This document shows positions 36,018 to 44,518 of a DNA stretch of 64,000 bases, piece after piece. The DNA comes from UBA6163 sp031411655. Lineage in GTDB: Bacteria; Planctomycetota; Planctomycetia; Pirellulales; Pirellulaceae. A program made the translations under genes and the position numbers. The notes beneath the pieces were generated by a model. The model worked only from the letters and a program-made list of their open reading frames with translations, was not told where the DNA came from and did not search any database. The DNA lies in NCBI GenBank assembly GCA_031411655.1, contig JANOBM010000056.1, forward strand, positions 62,001-126,000, in the 5' to 3' direction. Within the stretch, counting starts at the first letter, position 1, and the number at the start of each line of letters is the position of its first letter.

Positions 36018-37457
36018 CTACGCCTGCCCGACTGTATGGACCACTAGCAGATTGTGAGCCTTTTGCATCACGCCACTGCCGGTAACAAACACGACCTTAT
36101 CGCCGGCAGCGAAGAAACCATTTTGACATCCCCAAAGCGAGATCTCATCAAAGAGCTTGGCAGTATCGTGCAGTTGGGTTACTTGCAGCGGTTTGATGCC
36201 CCAAAGGAGATTCATCTTTCGGAGAGTGACGGGGTTGTCACTGGCGCCGATGGTGGGGATACGGCTACGGCTTTTACTTTTGACCCATGCGGTTCCACCA
36301 CTGTGTGTCGCAATCACAATCATCTTCGCGTGAATCGCCTCGGCGATCGACGTGGCAGCCGCAGTTACGGCCGACGTGATGGGATGCACGCGATTGGTCT
36401 TCCCACGCTCTTCGGGTTGCGTGACCAATAGCTTCTGCTCTGTATGGTGCATGATACGGTTCATCGTGGCTACGGCATCAATTGGAAAGTCTCCAATCGC
36501 TGTTTCACCGCTCAGCATGCATGCGTCCGTGCCATCGAGTATCGCATTGGCAACATCACTCGCTTCAGCTCGCGTCGGGCGACGGCTGTGGTGCATCGAC
36601 TCCAACATCTGGGTAGCGACAATGACCGGTTTCATTTTTTCGCGACACACTCGGATAATCTGTTTTTGGGCGACGGGCGTTTCGGCGATGTCAATTTCGA
36701 CTCCGAGATCACCACGAGCGACCATGATGCCGTCTGCTGCTTCGACAATTGCATCGATCTGCGCGAGAGCTTCGGGCTTTTCAATCTTTGCGATCACGAG
36801 GGCTGGAGAGTCATAACTGACCAAAAGATTCTTCAGCGAATGAACGTCCTCCGCGGTACGTACAAAGCTGAGGCTAATGAAGTCGATCCCATTCTTCGCG
36901 CCCCAAATCGCGTTGTCGACGTCTGCTGGACGCATTGCCGCAACACTTAGCTTGACGCCGGGTAGATTGATCCCTTGCCGGCTACGAATCTCGCCAGCGG
37001 AAGTGACTCGGCAAATGGCCTGATCGTTTTGTTTTGACTCGCATGATAGGGAGACGGTACCGTCAGCCAGCATGACGCGATCTCCCACGACGAGTTCGTC
37101 AACCAATCGCTTGTAGGAACTCGTAAGATGGTTCGGTTCGCTCGCTTCTTCACCTCGTACAAAGACGACTTGCGCACCCTGTTCGCAAAGGAATGGGTCG
37201 GTGTGTAATTGACCTAATCGAAGCTTTGGCCCCGATAGATCGAGCAAAACACCGATTGGAAATCCTGTCTTTTCGCCCGCTGCGCGAATGTTTGCAAGTG
37301 AGTTCTCATGTTGTGCGCGGTCACCATGCGCACTATTGATTCGAAAGATATCCACGCCGGCTTCGATCAACTGAGCAAGCATGTCGACCGAATCACAAGC
37401 CGGGCCTACGGTCGCGACGGTTTTAGTACAAGCTTCTTCAAGGGAATTTCTTGGCAT
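36018..37457 (-). CDS. pyk: Pyruvate kinase
   Basis: This enzyme transfers phosphate from PEP to ADP as the last step of glycolysis. The 479 residues show the TIM barrel start KTVATVGPACDS, RINSAHGD, LLDLSGPKLRLGQL, the B-domain VGDRVMLADGTVSL, the catalytic VIAKIEKPEAL with the key Lys, MVARGDLGVEI, the signature VIVATQMLESM followed by RPTRAEASDVANAILDGTDACMLSGETA, and a C-terminal domain ending VFVTGSGVMQKAHNLLVV. The start MPRNSLEEACTKTVATVG is reasonable. It is the first gene of a two-gene operon with the cation antiporter. Pyruvate kinases often need K+, so the pairing may matter, but that is speculation. Confidence 0.95.
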   Translation of the reverse strand: MPRNSLEEACTKTVATVGPACDSVDMLAQLIEAGVDIFRINSAHGDRAQHENSLANIRAAGEKTGFPIGVLLDLSGPKLRLGQLHTDPFLCEQGAQVVFVRGEEASEPNHLTSSYKRLVDELVVGDRVMLADGTVSLSCESKQNDQAICRVTSAGEIRSRQGINLPGVKLSVAAMRPADVDNAIWGAKNGIDFISLSFVRTAEDVHSLKNLLVSYDSPALVIAKIEKPEALAQIDAIVEAADGIMVARGDLGVEIDIAETPVAQKQIIRVCREKMKPVIVATQMLESMHHSRRPTRAEASDVANAILDGTDACMLSGETAIGDFPIDAVATMNRIMHHTEQKLLVTQPEERGKTNRVHPITSAVTAAATSIAEAIHAKMIVIATHSGGTAWVKSKSRSRIPTIGASDNPVTLRKMNLLWGIKPLQVTQLHDTAKLFDEISLWGCQNGFFAAGDKVVFVTGSGVMQKAHNLLVVHTVGQA

Positions 37458-37730
37458 TTGTATGGCAATCCGTGTGAGGTCGGTCCGTATGCGTCATCAG
37501 GACGAGTTTAAGCGTTTATGACTCGGTTACGAGTCCACACGCCGCTCAGATCGCAATGGATCGACGAATGGGTGCCCAAGACCTTTGCCGCTCATTTAGA
37601 CTAGAACGATTCGGGTTCCCGTAACGGACGACTAGTGTGATAATAACAACCTACCCGTCATCGCGGTGCTCGGCGTCGAGCACTCACATCGCTTTGAAAA
37701 CTTGGCCGCTTTCCCCAGAATCAGTGTCCT

Positions 37731-38588
37731 TTGGCAAACTTGTTGCCTCCCTCTGCATCTCGACGTCAACCCGTTGCGGTGGTCACCGGTGCCTCATCGG
37801 GCCTTGGGTTTGCGATCGCCAAGGTTTTTCTTGAGGCTGGTTTCGATGTCGCGGGAGTAGCACGAAATACGGCTAAGCTAGAGGAATCGGCGGCAAGGCT
37901 TGCGGAGTTCTCGGGCAAAAGTGCGAAAGGAAGATTTTTCCCTTTTGCTGCGGATGTCACCGTGGCGTCGTCCATTGTCCAGCTTTTCGGGCAAGTCGAA
38001 GAGCAACTTGGGCAAGTGGATGTGCTCGTCAATTGCGTTGGCCAAAGTGACCGCGGCACCATGGCAGCACTTGACCCAGCACGACTTGAGCAGCACTTCA
38101 GAACCAACGTTACCTCTGTCTTAAACTGCTCTCAGGCCGCACTGCCCTTTCTTCGTCAGTCCCGTGGGGTGGTCGTTAATATTGGATCGCTCGCGTCAAA
38201 GGTCGGAGCAAAGTATCTCGGTGCGTACCCGACCACCAAGCATGCGCTGGCTGGAATGACTCAGCAAATGCGATTGGAATGGAAGGATTTCGGCGTGCAT
38301 GTGGCGCTGGTGTGCCCCGGACCTATTCGTCGGTGCGATGCAGGCGTTCGATACCAAGCGGCTTCTGTCGATGATGGCGAGCAACTTCCAGCAACCGCTC
38401 TGCAGCCTGGCGGTGGCACAAGGGTTCGTGGTCTGGGGGCTGAAGAGGTTGCAAAGGCAGTTTTGCGGGCCGCGTTGCGACGCTCACCCGACGTGTTGCT
38501 TCCTCGTTACGTACGGTGCTTGATCGTCATCGGACATCTTTCACCCCGTTTGGGTGATTGGCTGATTGGTAAATTCAGCAAACAGTAG
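37731..38588 (+). CDS. Short-chain dehydrogenase/reductase
   Basis: A 285-residue classical SDR. The NAD(P) motif is VVTGASSGLGFAIAKVFLEAG, followed by VDVLVNCVGQSDRG (the NNAG position reads NCVG), VVNIGSLASKVG with the catalytic Ser, and YLGAYPTTKHALAGM with YxxxK. The C-terminal LIVIGHLSPRLGDWLIGKF is hydrophobic and recalls membrane-associated ketosphinganine-reductase-like and retinol-dehydrogenase-like SDRs. The substrate is therefore probably a lipid or ketone, but no call can be made. The start TTG 37731 (MANLLPPSASRRQPVAVVTG) gives a sensible N-terminus; no ATG lies nearby in frame. It stands alone between pyk (divergent) and the exopolysaccharide locus. Confidence 0.82.
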   Translation: MANLLPPSASRRQPVAVVTGASSGLGFAIAKVFLEAGFDVAGVARNTAKLEESAARLAEFSGKSAKGRFFPFAADVTVASSIVQLFGQVEEQLGQVDVLVNCVGQSDRGTMAALDPARLEQHFRTNVTSVLNCSQAALPFLRQSRGVVVNIGSLASKVGAKYLGAYPTTKHALAGMTQQMRLEWKDFGVHVALVCPGPIRRCDAGVRYQAASVDDGEQLPATALQPGGGTRVRGLGAEEVAKAVLRAALRRSPDVLLPRYVRCLIVIGHLSPRLGDWLIGKFSKQ

Positions 38589-38785
38589 TTGGTTGACCTG
38601 TTGGGCCAGATCAGGTCGTACAGTCGTTATTCTGGAAAGATTCCTCCCCTACGCCCCCATTGAGACGGTGTCCTGCAAACTTTCTTCTTGACGGTGCGTA
38701 GAGGCCAGGGGAACATCTTTGAAACCATTGTCTCATGTCCATCTATAGAGGGGTGTCCGATTGGCCCTCCTTTTTGTTAAACTAA

Positions 38786-41248
38786 ATGGACGAGCCAGCA
38801 GGCTCGCTGTCCGATTTCCTAGAAGCCAATGCAATGAAGTTTGAATCTCCCTTACCGAGTACCGAGCGAAAACCTATTGCCGACCGACGGTTGGTGACAG
38901 ATCGAAGCCCGGCACCGCAAGAGCCAGAGGCGGCGATAGATATTCTGCAGGTCTTGTCACGCCAGCGTTGGGTCATCGTTTTTTGCATGTGTCTTGGACT
39001 GGCACTCGGTGTGCTCTACGCGATGAAGGCTACCGTTTGGTACGAATCGACCGCAAACGTATTGATCAATTCGAGAAATCCGACGTCGGATGCGGGAGCG
39101 AGCGCTTCGGACATGCTCGACGAGGACGTCCTCGCCAATCACATGGAGATCTTGCGCAGTCGAAAAATCGTCGAGGCCGCCCTTACCAAGGATGGGTTGA
39201 TGGACCTGCCTTCGATTCAACCGTGGATCGACAAGGAAAAGGGGGAAGACGCCGCCGATTACGTGATAGAACGGTTGGAGATTGTTAAAGGTGGGGAAGG
39301 TGCTGCCAAGACGGCTCGTAGTCTCCACATTGCCTTCGCCCATACGGACCCTGCCGAGACAAGGCAGATTCTCGATTCCGTATTGGTTGAGTACCAAACT
39401 TTTATTGCCAGTCAGCTTGAATCGGTCATGTTGAAGGCGAGCGACTTCGTGAGCCAAGCAAAGAATCAAGTCGAGCAAGACTTACGCGCCGCAGAGCAGG
39501 AGTACCTCGTTTCGCGCAAGGCAGCGCCGCTCCTCTTTCAAGGTGTAGGAAGCAGCAACGTTTATCAAGACAAGTATCGACGTCTTGAAGAGGAACTGCT
39601 GAGCTTGGACATCGAGGAATCATCATTGAGCACTCGGTTGGAGCGAGTTCATGAGTCGCTCAAGACCATGGGCACCGGTGGGGAGTTTGCTGACCATCTC
39701 GATAAGCTCGCTTTAATTGATAGTGACAGCTTGACGCGATTAGGTCTATTTGCGGGCCTGCAGATGAATACGGCCAAGACCGCTGATTTTCAAGCAGCCC
39801 AGCCGGCGCGGATGGCGGAAGCGCAAGCGCAGGTGAACGTTGTGCTCCAGTTAATGAGCGAAAAACAGCGTCTAACGCAGGTCTTCGGACCGGGGCACCC
39901 GAAGGTGCAGGACATTGAAGAGCAGATCGCCTTAACAACGAAGTTCCTGTCCGAAAACAAAGAGACAACCGATGTAGGCCTTGGCGACGGGATGCTCAAT
40001 CCCGAGGCGTTATTAAAGGCATACATTGGTTTCTTAGAGCATGACTTGGCGGCGTTGAAAGAACGAAAGGTTGAACTGCAAATCCTTGCGAAGGACGCTG
40101 AGTCACAAGCGAAGGCTTTGATTGACTATGAGCTTCAGGACACCGTCCTAAAGACCAAAATTGAACGACAAGAAGCCCTGTTCGACGGCGTCGTACAGCA
40201 GCTTCGTCAAATGGATACGGCAAGCGGGTTGAGCGGATATATCTATGAGCTCTTAGAGGCCCCTCGCGTCGGTGTTAAATCTTGGCCAAAGCTTCCGCTC
40301 TGTGGCCTTGGCGGTCTGATGTTGGGGCTGTTCGGAGGATTGTTCTTAGCAGTCTCCAATGATCTGCGCGATGGGCGATTCCATTCGGCCGTGGAACTAG
40401 AGAACTTTGTGAACGTTCCTATCCTCGGACGCGTGGGGAAAATCAGCACGCCTCGGCGCGGCCCCGATGGCCGGATGGTCTCCGATTTGACGCCGGAAGC
40501 AGAGGCGATTCGGATGATGAGAACACTGCTCTTGCCAGATATCCGCGCAGGAAAACTCCGCACCCTTGGTATTACAAGCCCGATGCAAGGTGATGGGAAA
40601 TCAACGGTTCTGTCGAACTTGGCGGTATCATTCTCTCAATTGGGCACATCGGTTTTGATCATTGACGCTGACCTTCGTCGTCCCTCCCTCCAAAACTATT
40701 TTGGAGGCAATCGCATCCATGGATTGAGCGAAGTCTTGATTGGTGAAGCGGCTGTGGACGACAACATCCGCGGGACCAACTTTGATGGCGTGTCGTTCAT
40801 TGCTGCAGGCGGATCAACTACAACGCCGGCCGAGTTGCTCCAGTCAGATAAGTTTGACAAGTTGATCGCGGAAATGACGGCTCGTTTCGACGTGGTTCTC
40901 GTGGACTTGCCCCCGGTCTTGGCGGTTTCCGATCCGCTTGTCGCCGCTCCTAAGTTGGGCGGGATGATCATGGCGATTCGAGCATCGTCGGCAAGAAAAA
41001 GCGAAGTACTCAATTCGCTACGCCGGCTCGAATCGGCAAACGCCAAAATCGTAGGGTGCATTTTGAACACTTTCGGTGTCGGCAAGAAGTTTATTTCTGA
41101 CGGCGGATCCTATGGCTACTACAACAACGGATATAGCCAGCCCACTCGGACTCCCCTTCGCCCGGCGCCAAGACCGCTAGCCGCCGCCAACGGCGAAGCT
41201 TTAGCGTCTCAAGCCTCGGAGCAGAATGACGATTTCCCTGCCTCGTAA
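38786..41248 (+). CDS. Exopolysaccharide chain-length tyrosine autokinase (Wzc-like, Wzz + BY-kinase)
   Basis: An 820-residue inner-membrane co-polymerase and kinase. The N-terminus has the Wzz region with a first membrane helix (WVIVFCMCLGLALGVLYAM, about residues 65-84), then a long coiled periplasmic part and a second helix (LPLCGLGGLMLGLFGGLFLAV, about 503-525). The cytoplasmic BY-kinase has Walker A GITSPMQGDGKST (K605), Walker A' VLIIDADLRRPSL (D627, D629) and Walker B VVLVDLPP (D707). A C-terminal tyrosine cluster, GGSYGYYNNGYSQP, is the likely autophosphorylation site. Such proteins control polymer length and export with a Wza-type outer-membrane protein, whose gene is convergent just downstream. 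An alternative start at M17 exists. A clear terminator follows. Confidence 0.93.
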   Translation: MDEPAGSLSDFLEANAMKFESPLPSTERKPIADRRLVTDRSPAPQEPEAAIDILQVLSRQRWVIVFCMCLGLALGVLYAMKATVWYESTANVLINSRNPTSDAGASASDMLDEDVLANHMEILRSRKIVEAALTKDGLMDLPSIQPWIDKEKGEDAADYVIERLEIVKGGEGAAKTARSLHIAFAHTDPAETRQILDSVLVEYQTFIASQLESVMLKASDFVSQAKNQVEQDLRAAEQEYLVSRKAAPLLFQGVGSSNVYQDKYRRLEEELLSLDIEESSLSTRLERVHESLKTMGTGGEFADHLDKLALIDSDSLTRLGLFAGLQMNTAKTADFQAAQPARMAEAQAQVNVVLQLMSEKQRLTQVFGPGHPKVQDIEEQIALTTKFLSENKETTDVGLGDGMLNPEALLKAYIGFLEHDLAALKERKVELQILAKDAESQAKALIDYELQDTVLKTKIERQEALFDGVVQQLRQMDTASGLSGYIYELLEAPRVGVKSWPKLPLCGLGGLMLGLFGGLFLAVSNDLRDGRFHSAVELENFVNVPILGRVGKISTPRRGPDGRMVSDLTPEAEAIRMMRTLLLPDIRAGKLRTLGITSPMQGDGKSTVLSNLAVSFSQLGTSVLIIDADLRRPSLQNYFGGNRIHGLSEVLIGEAAVDDNIRGTNFDGVSFIAAGGSTTTPAELLQSDKFDKLIAEMTARFDVVLVDLPPVLAVSDPLVAAPKLGGMIMAIRASSARKSEVLNSLRRLESANAKIVGCILNTFGVGKKFISDGGSYGYYNNGYSQPTRTPLRPAPRPLAAANGEALASQASEQNDDFPAS

Positions 41249-41426
41249 AAGCGATAACGTCGGTACGGTATCGCTGATGAGGTCCGATGGGAACTTGTGA
41301 TACTTGACGGTTAAGTTCACATCGCCCTGGTTAGCGTCGTCAAGGTTAGCGGTCGGAGCCTCTACCTCGCGCTTTGACAAGTCTACCTAACCTCCCCGGC
41401 CAAACTGCCAAACGGCCACACCTGCT

Positions 41427-41472
41427 AGCCGCCCGAGTGTCAATTCTTCTCGCCGGGCGGCTTTATCTTTTT
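41427..41472 (+). terminator. Intrinsic terminator after the tyrosine autokinase gene
   Basis: A perfect 9-bp stem, AGCCGCCCG (41427-41435) with CGGGCGGCT (41454-41462), encloses an 18-base loop and is followed by TTATCTTTTT. Orientation is plus, about 180 bases after the autokinase stop and before the convergent export gene. Confidence 0.8.
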
Positions 41473-41539
41473 GGGGCGATCGATGCTGTTCGGCAACTTT
41501 CCAGCTTACTTGTAAGCACGACTGTCATTACAAGTCGAA

Positions 41540-42868
41540 TTAGTTTCTACGAGGTATGAACGACACGTTCACCCAATTGAAGAAACCATAAACCATGGAC
41601 GACGCGGGCTTGAACTGAAGCAAAACAACATCTTCGTTTTGGATCACAATGCGTTCTTTTTCGTCTCGTACCGCGCGGTCAAGATCGACACGAATCTGAA
41701 GCTGGCGCCCGTCTGGAAGTTTGCGAAGGATCATCACCCGTGTTGGCTCCTTTAAGTTACCGACATTGCCGCTTGTTAAAGCTGTGCCAGACTGCCCTAG
41801 GGGACCGGCTACTGATCCGGTTGACATTGCAATCGCTTCCAAGACATCGATGTCCTCGTCACGAGGTAGTGGAATTCGAGCTCCTGGCAGTAGGCCGCCG
41901 GTCACGAAGTATTCGTTCAATCGTGGAATGAACACGACGTCACCATCATGGAGGATCACATCCTGTGGTCGGAATGGCACAGGTTGATCGGGGCATCCAA
42001 CGAGGGGAATACGAATTACGGCAGGCGAATCAGTACCAGGCATTAGGTTTTGAATCATTTGATTCAATTGCTCTGCACTGATAAATCGGTGGTCATTGGA
42101 TGGGTTGTTACGAATCACCCAAAGCTCGCGTTTCGCATCGGTTCCAGGAAGTCCACCGGACGCCGCTAAGGCGTGAAGCACGTCGTTTTCATAAACGGGA
42201 AGGTCGATCAGTTGACCGGAGCCTCTCTGAATATGTTTGATATTGGCCGGCGGGTTTAGAGCGACAGGTGCAGATGGCGTATCTTCGCGGAGGACGATGA
42301 CGCGTTTGACGCGTGCGGTGATAAGGCCTACGGTGATTCGTTCGCGATCCTTCTGAATGACTTTTTCAGCAATGTACGTCTCACGAATTTTCTCGACGGC
42401 TTGAGCGATGGTGAGCCCGTCAACATTGATCGGATCTACCAAAGGAAGTTCGATAGTTCCGCCTTCTCCAACACGAACGGGAAGACCGGTGGTGGAGCCT
42501 ACTTCGGTACCATTAGGCGGATAGTATTGTTGATTGACTGCTTGTGATCGCCCCTGAACAGGAGTTTCATCTTCCGATACGGGAAAAACTCCAAAGACAT
42601 ACACTGCTAGTACGTCCCCTGGGCCAATCAAGTGTTCCGCTACGGTCGGTTGCCCTAACGCTGAAAAAGGTAGCGGCGCCAGCTTTTCTTTCGGACAAGA
42701 CAGCAGCATCGGATCCAAGCGATTTGCTGGTATCGCTTTGTTGTTCGCAGAGACGCTGACACAACCGGTCAAGCCGATCAGCCACCCTGCACACAGTACG
42801 GGCAGCGCGACGTGTCGTACACCTAAGGTTGTCCGATCGACACGAGGCAAGCTCGAATAGACAGTCAT
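41540..42868 (-). CDS. Polysaccharide export lipoprotein (Wza-like)
   Basis: A 442-residue outer-membrane polysaccharide export protein. It has a lipoprotein signal with lipobox LIGLTGC, then the Poly_export domain (AEHLIGPGDVLAVYVFGVF, VRVGEGGTIELPLVDPINVDG, LTIAQAVEKIRETYI) and SLBB-like beta-grasp repeats (LPVYENDVLHALAASGGLPGTDAKRELWVIR, then PQDVILHDGDVVFIPRLNEYFVTGGLLPGARIPLP). The C-terminal part VVLLQFKPASSMVYGFFNW ends at 41540. It would form the exit channel for the polymer made by the WbaP-like and Wzc-like proteins encoded here. It lies 125 bases downstream of the Cys-rich lipoprotein gene on the same strand, probably one operon. Confidence 0.92.
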   Translation of the reverse strand: MTVYSSLPRVDRTTLGVRHVALPVLCAGWLIGLTGCVSVSANNKAIPANRLDPMLLSCPKEKLAPLPFSALGQPTVAEHLIGPGDVLAVYVFGVFPVSEDETPVQGRSQAVNQQYYPPNGTEVGSTTGLPVRVGEGGTIELPLVDPINVDGLTIAQAVEKIRETYIAEKVIQKDRERITVGLITARVKRVIVLREDTPSAPVALNPPANIKHIQRGSGQLIDLPVYENDVLHALAASGGLPGTDAKRELWVIRNNPSNDHRFISAEQLNQMIQNLMPGTDSPAVIRIPLVGCPDQPVPFRPQDVILHDGDVVFIPRLNEYFVTGGLLPGARIPLPRDEDIDVLEAIAMSTGSVAGPLGQSGTALTSGNVGNLKEPTRVMILRKLPDGRQLQIRVDLDRAVRDEKERIVIQNEDVVLLQFKPASSMVYGFFNWVNVSFIPRRN

Positions 42869-42993
42869 AATGGAATCCTTTCACGTGATTTGTTGTCGCT
42901 CGAGAGCTCGCGTCGCTTCCGTGCGCCGCAAAAAGTTAATAGCATTCGAGGTAAACCGATGAAGCAAGTTGTGGTTTTCACAACGCCTCGTTC

Positions 42994-43917
42994 TTAATCC
43001 TCGGCTTCGGTGTGGGTACATTGGTTGACAGCAGCGTCAATTTCGATCATCTGAAAAGCTGTCTCGTAACTGGGACCGTCTGGAACGACAATCGGTGTCG
43101 CCGGCGATAGGAGTGACGATCGCTTTTCGGATAGAGTCGGTGGCTCCGCAAACCGAACACTTGCTTTCTCGCGTTTGACCGAGCCAGTTTGAGGACTGTC
43201 GGGCACTTGTACTTCATTCACTGGATTGTCTGCGGGTGGGGCGAGATCGTCCGTCGGTGATGGTGTTGCTGCACCCGATCCGACTGGCGTTGCTTGCTCA
43301 TCCGTGGGAACGCTTATTGTTTGATCCGACTCTGTCGATGGGCTGGGAGCAGGCAGGGAGGCCGTTGGTGCCGCCAAGTCTGTATCGATCGGCATCGGCA
43401 AGGGTTCAACGCTTGAGGGCTCGCTGAACGTATTCGCCTCGATTAACTGTTCGCTCCCGAACGAGTTAAGGCCAGAGCTGCCACACGGGCACGCGGTAGT
43501 TTGACCGCACTGATTAGCGCAGGTTGGCAACGGACACTCGCAAGAGGACCAAAGTCTTAGATAGTGCGTTTGAGGGTAACGCAGTCCGCAGGCGACCCCA
43601 TCTTGGAAGCCGCTGTAGTAGGCTTGACGCCGACGATCACAGTCTTCCAGAATTTGTGAAGGATCCCAGTAGCAACAGGGAGCGACGACAGGCGGGCACC
43701 CTTTTCCACCGGTCGCAATATCATAAAAGCCATCTTGCCAACCTGATTTGTAATCACTCGCGAAGTCGGCTGGCTTGCAGTTGGAGCCATGATCTCGCCA
43801 AGCCGTTTTGGCTCGTGAGCGTTGGGTATGCTCATAGTGAAAGTCGCTCATTGAGGCGCACCCAGAAAGTGGGAGCGACAACAACCCGACGAAAATCCAT
43901 TTCATTGAACGCATCAT
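42994..43917 (-). CDS. Cys-rich lipoprotein in the exopolysaccharide locus
   Basis: About 307 residues from ATG 43917. The frame is open to 44142, but only the shorter form has a signal peptide (MMRSMKWIFVGLLSLPLSGCAS, lipobox LPLSGC) and a GGAGGAG site 7 bases upstream. The first half of the mature protein, about 120 residues, contains SDYKSGWQDGFYDIATGGKG, VAPCCYWDPSQI, RRRQAYYSGFQDGVACGL and a run of cysteines (CECPLPTCANQC...CPCG), suggesting a disulphide-stabilised domain with two related YxSGxxDG motifs. The second half is Pro/Ser/Thr-rich and probably an extended spacer. I recognise no named family. It precedes the Wza-like gene in the same orientation and is divergent from wbaP, which suggests an outer-membrane or surface role in polymer export. 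Confidence 0.78.
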   Translation of the reverse strand: MMRSMKWIFVGLLSLPLSGCASMSDFHYEHTQRSRAKTAWRDHGSNCKPADFASDYKSGWQDGFYDIATGGKGCPPVVAPCCYWDPSQILEDCDRRRQAYYSGFQDGVACGLRYPQTHYLRLWSSCECPLPTCANQCGQTTACPCGSSGLNSFGSEQLIEANTFSEPSSVEPLPMPIDTDLAAPTASLPAPSPSTESDQTISVPTDEQATPVGSGAATPSPTDDLAPPADNPVNEVQVPDSPQTGSVKREKASVRFAEPPTLSEKRSSLLSPATPIVVPDGPSYETAFQMIEIDAAVNQCTHTEAED

Positions 43918-43924
43918 GCAACAA

Positions 43925-43931
43925 CTCCTCC
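43925..43931 (-). promoter_or_regulatory. Ribosome-binding site of the Cys-rich lipoprotein gene
   Basis: GGAGGAG on the minus strand, 7 bases before ATG 43917. It decides this start over the open frame reaching 44142. Confidence 0.75.
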
Positions 43932-44123
43932 ATGAGTAACGACAATCCACGCTGGGGTCATCGTCTCCAGGGAGTGGGGTGGCTGTAGAGTTTTGATTCT
44001 GCCCGCAAGGATATTCGCGAAGTGCCAATGCTTTTACTGAATAGTCGTTACAGCTAGACCTTGTTGCTGTCGCATCACAGATGGCGAACGAGGGCTCAGG
44101 AGCGGTTTTTCGCCTTGCCCCCG

Positions 44124-44137
44124 TTCGGACGTCCGAA
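44124..44137. promoter_or_regulatory. Perfect 14-bp palindrome, possible operator
   Basis: TTCGGACGTCCGAA is its own reverse complement. It lies about 200 bases upstream of the lipoprotein start and about 380 bases upstream of wbaP, within the divergent region. Confidence 0.4.
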
Positions 44138-44518
44138 AGCATTCCGACTTTGACAGTTGGTTTTTTTGCGCCTAGACGCGAGCGTTCTTGGCTGTTCCCT
44201 CATCGTCGTCGGTCCAAGTTAGGCGAATGCCTTGCCGGAAAATATGAGAATGCCCGCACAACTGATACTGCTTGTCAGAAGTCACTCACCAACTACTGGA
44301 AAACTCATAGCCGATAACCGCGTTTTTTGTTTGGAAAGGGCGTTTTAGCCGCCGGTAAGGTTGGGCAATGGATCTGTCACAGACGTCCGCCGAAACTTCG
44401 CTAAAAAGCATTGGCTCTGCACTGCAGGGGACTATGATAACGGCACATCAAAGTCGTTATAGGTGGGGCCGGTTCCCCGAGCCTCATGGCCCACCCAACC
44501 ATCAAGCACCATTGATCC

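Larger units (their letters stand above)
43918..44518. other. 600-base divergent regulatory region of the exopolysaccharide locus
   Basis: No supported gene; short frames here lack motifs. It separates the minus-strand lipoprotein/export operon from plus-strand wbaP and includes a perfect 14-bp palindrome (44124-44137). A second, looser inverted repeat ATAACG/CGTTAT sits at about 44437-44460, some 60 bases before wbaP. Confidence 0.5.

Noticed and set aside
43918..44142. N-terminal extension of the Cys-rich lipoprotein to 44142
   Set aside because: The shorter start has a GGAGGAG site and a lipoprotein signal; the extension would bury the signal peptide.
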